From contig FN649740.1 of assembly GCA_000310025.1 (NCBI GenBank), forward strand, positions 4,098,514 through 4,162,513: a stretch of DNA of 64,000 bases, read 5' to 3'. The notes under the pieces are model-generated. The model made no database searches. It saw only the letters and a program-made list of their open reading frames with translations, and was not told the DNA's origin. Below, in pieces: positions 47,158-58,204 of this stretch (position 1 is its first letter; every line of letters starts with the position of its first letter). The position numbers and the translations under genes are program-made. The stretch is from Ectocarpus siliculosus (lineage: Eukaryota > Sar > Phaeophyceae > Ectocarpales > Ectocarpaceae).

Positions 47158-50100
47158 CTATATTGCCTGTCCGTGGCTGGCGTTCAATGCCTTCAGCGCT
47201 TTCGAAGAGGCTACCGTGTCCTCATGCTCCTCCCCGAGCGCGTTCCGCCGAATGGCTAGGGCTCGCTCCAAGAGCGGATTCGCCTCGGCGTGATTCCCCT
47301 GCAGAAGGCGGCGCACGAGGGAGAAGCGAAGCGGGGCCCGTGTCGGTGGATCCTATGGGCCTCGAAGCGTATGCATACGTGAATGAATAACTATCGACCG
47401 AGAAACGACTCACCCCGGAGGGACGTGGAGGGGGAGGCAAGGAAGGGAGGCAGGTGATGACGACGGTGTTACTGCCAGTCTCCGAGGCTTGGAAGGGGTT
47501 TCGACTTGCCAGATACCTCGAGGGGAGTCTCTACAAACCATGTAAGAGGTACGCGTTCCCATGTGCCGACCCCCTCCGAAATGGCTCGACATGGGTATGC
47601 ATGCCGCTGCTCAATATCACAGGATCGATCAAATCGCTTCAAGAACCAAAACGGAACGACCCAAAAAATACAGCGCATCTTGGAAGAATCCTCAAACTCT
47701 CGTCGGTATGTCGGGGACTTAAGCGGACGGGTGCTTGAAGGGAAATATATTGCATTGGGGGGGTTTCATGAACGGAATGTGATCGCCAACGAAACTCGAC
47801 TTCGGAGGGAAGTATCATCTGTACAGCCAATATCCCTGTCTGGGTGTGGAGTGGAGGGGTTCTGCCATGACCTGGGTGGTGTGGATCAGGCCACTTCTCC
47901 TTGAGGTTGGCAGCTTGCGGATAGGATGAGGTGGGGCATCATCGACAAGGAATTCGCTGATGCGGGTTGAAAGCTAATTACGAATCGTTAACATGGCGAA
48001 AGTGCTGTCTCCCTGTGCAGGACGGGCTTTCGTCGAGTCCGCGCCGAACACTCTGGTGCGGGTTGCGTGAACCTGGCCGGCAAAACCCATCACTGACAAC
48101 GAAATCACGGAACGGGGAGTCACCTGTGCTAGCAATGCGAATACCCGATTGTTCAGGCTTTCAGCAAGACTAGGGTCGTCGGGACCGAGCGCTTTCTCCC
48201 TGATCTCGAAGGCCCTCAGGTACAAGGCGTCCGCCTCCTCGTGCTTGTCCTGCATGGGGGTATCCATGGCGCGCAGCAAACGCACGGCATATGCTGTCGA
48301 CCACATTCCGCTACCCTTTCCGTAGCCGATGAAGACTTAATCACAGTTTCTCAGCACGCCAGACCCTCCAACCGCCTGCGGCCGGCGCAACTCGGCGCCT
48401 TTGCGATACGATTCAACGTTCAGATTGACAGCCGTCGCGATGGCCCCGCCGACATGCGCTTGGCTCAACTTGACACAACAACAGCTATCTATCTGCTTCT
48501 ACGAACTGCTTCTAGGAGGCCTCCGACAGGGAGTGAGCTCTCGCCTGTGCTGCTGCCAAGTTACCCCGGGTGTTGATGGCCTTGGCAACCTCCAGGTCGT
48601 CCGGGCCGAGCAATTTCTCAGAGGTATCGATGGCCCTCAGGTACAAGGAGTCCGCCTCCTCGTACTTGCCCTGTACGAAAAAAAAGGTTCCATGGTGCAG
48701 GGGGTATGTTGACCACCGGGAAAAGTTGTCAAACAGCATCCCACTACCGTTAACGTTACCATGTGAAGATTTCGCGCATAGTTCACAATAATCAAACCTA
48801 CCTGCGGCAGTTGGAACTCGGCACTTTGGCGTCACCGTCTGCGTAGCGATGGTCGTGATGAGATGACTCCACTCAACAACATCCGAAACCGATATATCGA
48901 CGAGAATGCCTAAAAGGGAACAGGCTGGCACCTGTGCTTGTAACATGAGGCCCCAGTTGTTCAAGGCTGTGGTAACCTCCGGGTTGTCAGGACCAGGCGC
49001 ATTGTCGTAGATATCGACAGCTCTCCGGTACAAGGCGTCCGCTTCCTCGTAGTTGCCCTGAAAGGGAAGATGCATGCGGCAGTAACAACGCACGGGACAG
49101 GGTTTCCATCTGCATCCCGCTACTATTTCCGTCATGAACTGGTGAGGACTCACATAGGACCTCAGCTCATCAAGCGTTCAACGACCTGCGGTAGGTGCGA
49201 CTCGGCATCTTGGCGACACCATGAAACCATCAGATATGCGACGGCAACGGTGAACGGCCTGAAGACGCGCTTGCCTTTACTTGGCCCAACACCAGCTGTT
49301 CCATACACGTGGAACTGAGGTGGCTCAAAAGGCAACATGGCTCACCCGTGCTTGCAACGATCTCGCCCGGTCGTTTAGGGTTCTAGAGAGCTTCGGGTTG
49401 TCGGAACCGAGCTCTTTCTCCTCGATCTCGATAACGCGCACGCGGAGGGTGTCCGCCTCTTCGTAGTTTCCCTGCACACGAAACAGCGAAAGATCAAGTG
49501 AAGCCCCCCGTGGGAAACACTTATCAACTACACAACTCAGTCCTACTTCCCTTCATGGGGCCGACCGCGATATTGCTACGGCTCACCGAACCCTTCCACG
49601 TCATGAGGTAACCTATTCAGCACATTCGAGCGCCGGTCGCTCCATGGCCGGACCTCGGCAGCAAAGATGCCCCGAAAAACAAGCTGTGCTCGACAGTTAC
49701 GTCCGCCCTCCCGGACCACGGTACACCGACCGGAGCAAACGCTTCAAGGGACGACCGCAATACCTGTGCTTCCAACCCCGTCACCCGGCTGTTCAGGCTT
49801 CTGACAACCTCTGGGTGCTCGGGGCCGAGCGCTTTCTCGTTGATGTCGATTGCTCTCTTGTACAACGGGTCCGCCTCTCCGTACTTGCCCTGCACGAAAA
49901 AGGAGCCGTTGCCAACCTCATCCCACCACCATTTTCGGAGCCATCGGTGAAGATTCGCAGGCGGCTTACCGCACCAACCCCGTCAAGACGTGCGGGTCAT
50001 ACTTGAACTACTCCTTCTGCACGGTAGGCTAAACTGCTAGCAGTGAGGTGGGGTTCAGATCGCCCCCGAAGTCATATGATTCAATAACTACTACAGGAGA

Positions 50101-53100
50101 CGGGCGTGCTTCTGAAAAAAAAATAAAAGGACCAGAAACGCGGGAGTGTCCTTGATTTTGGTGTCCTGAAGGGGAGAACGATAGGGACACGTGCCCGGGA
50201 ACAGGCTCATACTTGTTCTTGTAACGCATACGCCCGGTTGTTGAGGGTTTTAGCAAGAGTCGGGTGGTCTGGGCCAAGCGCTTTCTCCTCGATGGCGATA
50301 GCCCTCAGGTACAAGGCGCCCGCCTCCTCGTACTTGCCCTGTACGGCGATGTCCAGCGGGGACAGCAGAAGGCAGGGTAGATGTTTTCAGCCACGTCCCA
50401 TGCTTTCCTTTCCGCAGCGGTTGGTGAAAACAGTTTCACAGCTCTCATCAAAACCCTCAAGTACCGACAGCAGATGCAACTCGATACTTTTGTTGGCGGC
50501 CCCATATGCCCTGCAGATGGACTGCCGTGGCGATGGCCCTGACGACACCCTTGACGCGAGACCCATCGATGGAAAATGACGCCTAGCAGAGAACAGGCTA
50601 TCACCTGCGTGTCTAACATGACCCCCCAGTTGCTCAGGCTTTGGGCAACTTCCGGGTGGTCGGAGCCAAGCGCTTTCTCCAGGATCTCGGTAGCTCTCAG
50701 GTACAAGCCCCCCGCCTCCTCGTACTTGCCCTGCACGAAAGGGGTACAGTAAGGGTAGCAACAACCCAACCGGTGTCAAACCACATCCACACACCTTTAG
50801 GCTTTGGCCAAATGGTAGGCGAAATGGTAGACCAATTGGTGAAGGTCTTTCAACTTCTTAAAGGGGTTATTTTACGGCGAGAGGGTACGTCGAAGGACCG
50901 ATCCGCGGGCGGCGGTCTATTGTGTAAGACTTAATGCAATATTAGCGGATACCGTCACATAGACTCCGATGAGATAGTATATGGTCGGGCGTATATCAAG
51001 GCCTACACCTTCAATATTGTTTAGGACTTTTTATATTCATAAGTTAATCTTACACGTCCGCATCGTGGGGGCTCGAGACTGCGATACGAAGGCCGTACAA
51101 CACAGAATATGTTTTTAACACGAACAAATTGAGATTTAAACTGCTACAAGATACCCATGCCTTACACAGAACATCTAAAGTTTTTGCAACAATAGGATGC
51201 CAATTTTATACAACAGACACTCATCCAAACCGGGTGAATAGGAAGAATATATGGGTGAGGCAGGAAGTCCGAACTCCCGCTACACGTGCCTTCGTGTCTG
51301 CCAAGACGGAATGTTCCGTGGTATGGATATCATGGTAGGGTGTGTACGTTGTGTGTTAGAGGACATACAGGACCCTTCTCAGTTTCGCTTCGTGGTGTCA
51401 CTTTCTCCGGTAGTAATCGAAGGAGTTTGTGCTTGATCACGTCAACGTGCCACCAACCCTTGCAGGGACACGGAAGTCTTTGACGGCATCGACAAGGTGT
51501 ATCTGGTAAGGGCTTGTCGCGATGGGTTCTGGAGGCAGTGTGACGGTCATACTAACAAGACAAGTCGAGACAGACTCCGACAACATGGACAAGTGATCTC
51601 AGCGAAAGTAAGATATTTAGACTACGACTACAAGTATGACCTCCGAGGAGGAATGGGACGCCCTTTGGGCGCTCGTTTCTGTTCCGATTCCGAGCTGGAG
51701 ATTGCTTCCGAAAGTCTTTTTTCATGCTGTCTGGCACTCAGTTACACAGGATGGAAGCACTGGTGATATGGGAGAAGCTCATGACGGCTCCGGGTACGTG
51801 TCCGCCGGGCTGCTTTTCGAAGAGGACAGAGATACATGGGAACCTCCCGAAGAGACACTTTGGGGACGACAACACCGCCATCCGTCGAACAGGAGATGTG
51901 AGGAAAGGGATTGGCACGGAACATGAGGCTAGATCATAAAGGAGGGTGGTGCACCTGTGCTTGCAGCGCGTTCGCCTGGTCGTGAAGGGTTTCGGCAAGC
52001 GTAGGGTCGTCGGAGCCAACCGATTTCTCCTGGATGGCGGTAGCTCTCTGGTGCAGGGAGTCCGCCTCCTCATGCTTGCCCTGTACGACGTAGGGATAGC
52101 AACGCACGGCAGATGTTGTCAACGACACCCATCAGGTTATTTTACGTAGCCGATGAAGATTAACGTACAGCTCACCACATCAAAAGTATCAACGACCTGC
52201 GGCAGTTGCAACTCGGACCTTTGGCGACACCATTCATTTTTTTAGGAGGACAGTCATCGTTGTGATGGCCTGACGACATGCTCCACACAACAACAGTTGC
52301 GGACCGAATCGACGGAGACTCTCAGCAAGGCATGGATTCTCACCTGTTCCCGTAGCACATCCCCCTGGTTCATGAGGGTTGATGCAAGCTCCAGGTCGTC
52401 AGGGCCGAAGGCGTTCTCCAGGATCTCGATGGCCCTCTTACACAAGGGGGCCGCCTCCTCATGTTTTCCCTGTACGGTAGACAAGAGTGAGGAAAGCAGC
52501 GCACGCCAACAACGTTCCACTACCCTTTCCGCAACCGCATGGATGAAGATTTACTCATGGCTGGCGCAACCTGTGGCGACACCATGGAGCTTGTAGATCT
52601 ACCGAGCCGCGGCGATGACTCCGACGACGTGGTTGGCTCGATACAACACAGCTGAGACTTACACCGACGATTACGCCTATCGGGAGACAACATATCACCT
52701 GGGCTGCCGCCACGTTCCCCCGGTTGTTGAGGACCCTAGCAACCTCTGGGTGGTCGGGGCCGAACGCTTTCTCCAGGACGTCTGTAGCTCTCAGGTACAA
52801 GGCGTCCGCCTCGTCGTATTTCAACTGAATCACAAGGGCGGCAACGACAGGGAACCGTTGTCAACTACACTTCTATTCCGGGGCCATTGGTGTGTGAAGA
52901 TCCGCGCGCAGGTCAACGCATCACACCTTCACAGACCTGCGACAGGCGCAACTCGGCACTTTGCGGACCCCATCCAAAGCTGACGGTTGGCGGTCATGAC
53001 GATGGTCCCGACGACATGCTCGACATGACATACGTAACACCCGCGGTAACCCCTTGATCGAAGGAGCCACATCCAGCAGGAAAAGCGCTACTTACCGCTG

Positions 53101-53224
53101 CTGCTAAGTCATCCGCCGAGCTTTTGAGGCATCGTCCAAACACCGGGTGTTCAGGACCCAGCGCTTTCTCCTGGAGCTGGATGACTTTCATGTATACGGG
53201 GGGCGCGTCCTCCTTCTTTTGTTC
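47158..53224 (-). CDS. TPR-array gene of the NB-ARC-TPR type, twelve TPR exons, head missing
   Basis: Exons (minus): 53224-53096 (diverged), 52824-52699, 52469-52344, 52080-51955, 50730-50605, 50338-50213, 49889-49764, 49471-49346, 49057-48932, 48670-48545, 48249-48124, and last 47298-47158 with TAG. All internal exons but the first are exactly 126 bases, phase 0 at both ends, one 42-residue kinesin-light-chain-type TPR each, beginning GKYEEADALYLRA and carrying EKALGPDHPEVA and LNNRG..L.AQ. Such symmetric exons can be added or lost without breaking frame. The last exon (GNHAEANPLLERALAIRRNA to NASHGQAI) has its own cap-like sequence. In Ectocarpus, TPR arrays of this kind follow an NB-ARC domain in candidate pathogen receptors; TPRs would bind a ligand or partner. 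No NB-ARC, signal or start exon was found up to 60 kb, so this is a truncated receptor or a stand-alone store of TPR exons. The exon ending at 48545 is followed by GC, not GT. Confidence 0.88.
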
Positions 53225-53430
53225 CTTAAGGTGCAGCAGTGAGGGCAGCAAACGCAACACACATGTTGTCAGGGACATCCGGCTAGTTTGTTCCGGGGCC
53301 ATCGGTGGAGCCGCATCACACACCCTCAAAAGGACGAGCGGCAGGCGCAAATCGGCACGTCGTCGTACCGTGTAATCTTTAGATCGACAGCCGTGGCGAT
53401 GGCCCCCGCGACATGCTTGTCTTCACTTGA
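48124..53430 (-). repeat. Tandem exon-plus-intron duplication units of the TPR array
   Basis: Introns share blocks near equal distances from each exon. On the plus strand these are a CTGCGGCAGGYGCAACTCGG-like block (about 48368, 48795, 49190, 50467, 52195, 52933, 53338), a GCCGATGAAGATT-like block just before it, and a GCGATGGCCC-CGACATGC-like block after it. Units of about 400 bases therefore include exon and flanking intron. Homology ends near 53430. Confidence 0.7.
50731..51954. other. Long spacer inside the TPR array
   Basis: Between the exons at 52080-51955 and 50730-50605 the spacing rises to about 1.2 kb from the usual 270-400 bases. The inner part (about 50770-51900) lacks the shared intron blocks and is more AT-rich around 50930-51240. 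It looks like an insertion or unrelated filler; no ORF of note. Confidence 0.5.
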
Positions 53431-54028
53431 CACAGCATCCGTGGCTTATCACGCAAACCAACAGTCAGGCGGACAAGAGAAGACGGCTCGCTTGTCTTGT
53501 TAACACCCTCGTGTGGGGGACCACATTGTTTTGCTCTCCTTTTCACTTTGGCGCCTGACAATCATTCCCATGCAGGCCATTTCTACCACGAACAGAGACA
53601 CCACCTACATTCGTGTGCGATTAATGTTCGGCAGATGCTTACACTCGCAACTCCAACTCATCGCATCCCTCTGCTATACATGTGATGGCCAGCATTTCAT
53701 CGCCACAACGAAGCGAAGGTCCTTGCTCATTAACCCGTGCTTCAAGCGCATATGCCGGCGACGGACAAGAACGTGGTACTGCAACTACGGTGGCACAAGA
53801 GGATGACAAGCAAGCGAAATCGGGCCATATTGCCGGTGTATGTACAGGGGTCGGGGCGGGGCAGAGAGAACCAAGTATAGCAAAAAAAACACCGGTTGTG
53901 ACAAGTCTTGTTCGAAGTCACTTTGGATATGCAGCAGTGTTGTGACCAATCGGTACATGACGTTCAGAGGCATGGAGCAGTGACGAAGATACATCGATGA
54001 ATTTGGCGGGGTATATGTAATCATGGCC

Positions 54029-54168
54029 GTGCATGGGGTAGTCGTTAGACCATTGACCTCGCACCCCTACAAAGCCGGGACGGAGCACGCCGGGGTTTCA
54101 CCGGACCAGGGTAGCAAATCACATCTCACCAAGCCCGAAGCGCTGCGAGGTAGTCGGCGAGTCGCATG
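54029..54168 (+). repeat. Dispersed repeat, copy 2
   Basis: Matches 27401-27528 in the same orientation (GTGCAT start, GACGGAGCACGCCGGG, TAGCAAA, TCGGCGAGTCGCATG end). About 0.6 kb upstream of the TPR homology breakpoint. Confidence 0.6.
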
Positions 54169-55499
54169 GAGGGTGCGCTGCATCCAGCTAAGCGTGTTCG
54201 GCATCTCTTGTGCCTACGTCCTTGCATACTGATGACAGCTGCGAATGACTTATTATTGTATTTTCTGGTGCTTTGACTTCCAGAGACAGAAAAAAGTACT
54301 GTGTAACTGCTTCGAGGATGATTGGACCAATTAATCACAACGTGGTGCGATCATCACCTTTGCGCGGAGTGAGGGTTCTCGACCCCGCGTGGCATGATCT
54401 ACTGCACCACCATTATGGTTACCGTACCAAGAAACAAACCAAAGGCAAAACCAAAAAAGGTAACCTGGTTGTAGAGCTCACCAAGCGATTGGCGTGTTTT
54501 ACAACGCCGGTGCCAAGCGAACAAAACCCACGGCGCGTGGGTGGGAAACCAACCTCACGTTTGCTGTTTCCTTGTCCCTAGCGTCACGACAACGCTCGTG
54601 GTGCCGGGTCGGCGGTGGGGAAACCCAAGTGACACGCAAGCATAGGACCCCAATCAACGCAAGAGATCCGGGGGACGATATGATGCCGGACCGGAGTTGT
54701 GCGGACGTGCACGTGTCAAGTGGAAACAAGATGAAAACTTTCGTCCGTGCGACGGGATAGCAACCGAATTTCAAAGTTGTTCGGCCGCCGTATGTACAAA
54801 AAGCTGTCGGAGAAACTACAATACGTTTACCGGCGCACGTTCTTGAAACGCAGCGGCCGTATCATCAACACGTCCCAAAATCTGTATAAAGGAAGCACGT
54901 TTTCTCGAGCTCAGAGGTATTCAACCCAGAGCTGAATTGGCTGGCAGTTTTGGATCGGTACTAACAAAATAATAAACGTGAAGACAACAGAAGTCTTGGC
55001 CGACATCAACCACGGTCGCAGAAAGGTCTGTCGGGTCCAATTCCGACAACAAATAACGGCATCAGATCAGGGCAGGCTCAGTGACGGGGCTTTCTGCAGG
55101 GTGTTGAAGCGAGAGGCAAGAGCACAGACGCGGCGGACGAGCAGCGACGGACCGTGCAGGGTTTGAAGCTTCTCTCCGCTCTCCACCCGTCTCTTATTAT
55201 TAGCCCATATCCAACGTGTGTGCGGGGCGCACACGCTGAAGAAAACTTGTCTTCGATACATCTGATGGTCACCCCGGTGGTCTATGACAGACAGTGGTTA
55301 ACCTCGCGAACCTACAAGTACAGGGTTGTGGTTTCGGTTCTCTCTAAGCGGGTATGTTTCTTTGTCCACAATCTTGGGGTGGAAGCGATCAATTTCGTGT
55401 GCGTGCAAGCCTCGACTTGACGGTCGACGACGGAAGGGGACGGCTGAACCCTGCTCGTGAACAAAAATCTAAGGAAAGTGCCACAGGTGGCAAGGCGGG

Positions 55500-55570
55500 G
55501 CAATACATATATTTACAAGGATCCCCTTCTGGAGTTTGGTGCCTTATCTCCCGGGGGTGACGCACGATGA
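55500..55570 (+). repeat. Short segment similar to 57285-57355
   Basis: ACATATAT..ACAAGG, CCCTTC-GGAGTTTGGTG and TCCCGG-GGTG occur in order at both places, about 1.8 kb apart. In one plus-strand frame both give YIYKxxLxEFG...PGGD. This may be two decayed copies of one exon. Confidence 0.4.
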
Positions 55571-57925
55571 CATCCATAGATCGATCTATCGATCCATCGA
55601 TCCACAGTTGGCCATATCTCAACTCTCGACGTTTCACTTTCCGTATGACACACGGTAACGTATCGCATCATTTCATGTACCAGGTAGTATAATCTAAGGT
55701 GCGCTTTGCGAATGCGGGAGTGTGTGCGTGTGGGTTGCTGCTGCTCTGTCGTTTTCGCCGCAGGCCCTTCCTCTGCATCTTGGTAATAAGCTTGCAGCGG
55801 TAGCGCGTCGCGGTGAGTGGCTTTCGAGACCTTTCCGCAGGTGCTCGCTGAAAAGCAAGACAGCCTGCTGAATTGTGAGAGGTTGCACACCGCTGAGCGC
55901 TAGTGCGAAACTCGGCGACCCTCAGGACGTTGAGGTATGATATGTCATTGCTACTGGCTGACCCCAAGGCCCGCTTTCGGTGGTAAAAGATGAGAGTGAG
56001 GAGGGGGCGTGTGCGAGCTCATCCTCGAAATCATGGAACCACACAAACCCAGCAACGCCAACCAATCACACGCGTGCAGAATACGGTACTGGTAAGCTAA
56101 GCTACGCCACTGAAAAAGTATGACATCGTGTTTTCGAATTTACGCATATGTATGTATTTCTGGAAGATCAACAAACATCATATCATCTGCCTCCTTGAAA
56201 CGTTCCTTGAAACGTTCCTTGTTTGCGGGAACGAACCATCCTGTCTCTGGAACCGCGCTTTCCAGAACACAACGCTTCTGACTATTTCATCCTTTGCTGC
56301 TGCGCCACGTGTCGAAGACTAAACGGTGTGTCACACGCAAACCCTCGTTGAAAAGCCACGCTGCAGAGGAGGGCAGCATCTAGCTACATCGAAGGTTGGA
56401 CCATCGCCAGCAAACATGTCGTAGCTTTTTCCCGCCCACCCACCCCCTTTTCTTTCGAAGGTGGGGGGTAGGAGAGAACGCTACGAGTGACGGCTCACTT
56501 AGGAGAGGCCACTGAACACTTTCTGTGACTCGGAGTTGGAGCCACCTTCGTTATCTAGAAGTAAGAACAGCGAGCATGTGGTGCTTTCTGAATGGTGGTG
56601 TGTACAATTGGGAGGCCGATCGTCCGAGACTGCTACTGTACAACACTTTCGTCCCGTCTGGTGGTATTCGGAGGGATATGCCGCGTTCAAGTAGCAGAGA
56701 CACGTTAGGATACCGCGGAGGCTTTGTGCCGTGCGGAACGCGTAGTACGGGGGAAGTCTCCCGCCGAAGCCCACAAAAAATATTAAATGAAGGAAATTCG
56801 AAAGAAAAACAATAAAAAAGAACTTGGGTATATTGGTGTCGAAGAAAGGGTTTTCGTGCACCGTTGAATCGTCTCTAAGAGGTGCTGTCAGGACAGACAC
56901 ACATTTGTGTCCATGGAAAAATGTCCTAGTCAGGAGGAAAATGTGCCTAACCGGAGTATCGAACCAGTGTCCTTTCGACGAGGCCATCATAGGCGAAGGA
57001 CCAGGTGTGTCGGATAAAGGCAAACGTCAATTCACGGGAACCTTGGGGAATCGGTCCCTCCGTATTAATCGTGTATATTTGTACCTGGTTGCTCAGGTGT
57101 GTGGGAAAGTACGTGCTGGTGTTGCGCAGTTGTGCCTGTCGATGGAAACGTGCGTAAGTACTTCCTGCGGAGTCTTTCGTGTTATGGAAAGCCTCCCCTT
57201 CTCAGCGCCTCTCAGAAAGAAGAGTGAGAAAAGATTCTTCTACCCGAGAGAACGATGTGCCGAAGCACAAAACACATCCAGGTGACTTATTCACATATAT
57301 ACAAGGCAGCCCTTCGGGAGTTTGGTGGCCGGCTTCCCGGTGGCGATCAAGAAGACATAGCCATCATGGTCATTGTACCTCGACCTTCGGTAGTGCCGCG
57401 GTTTCGTACGTTAATCTGGGACCGTATTGCGGGGAAACGTTATTTTCTCACCGTGACGCTTCGCGTGCGCGCGTTGAAAGATTGAGTGCTTGGTGAAGGC
57501 GATAGTGGCGGCGTCACCGCAGATTCTACTACGGAAATGAATGCTGCTGTGTTTCTTGAGTTACACGTACATTCTCTTCGACGGTTATTTGCAGCTGGTT
57601 ATTCTAGCATCATCGCTCGAGACTTGGAGATCGGGTTACTGGGGCCCACTTTAAGTGTTTAAGTTTCCTCAAGTTATTATTACACTTTCCTCGATTTAGA
57701 CCCCGGAGTATTCGGGAAATGACTGTCTCGCATTGCGGAGGGCCGGTGGCTGCGCATTTATGGGCGTGTTCTGCTGTAGCTGGTGATCCAATGTAGTTGT
57801 GTGCATTTCCTGTGTCGGCAGCGCGGAGGTGTGTGCAAAGGGTTCCAAGTTTTATCTCTCCTCCTGATCGTGCTCTCCGGTGTCGTTGGTCTAGACTATA
57901 CAATCGTGCTTCTCGGATCTGCTCT

Positions 57926-58204
<279 letters not shown>

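Noticed and set aside
48401-50006. Plus-strand frames with repeated phrases such as LVVLALHEKG
   Set aside because: Mirror images of the minus-strand TPR exons; the repeat likeness comes from the antisense of the TPR units.
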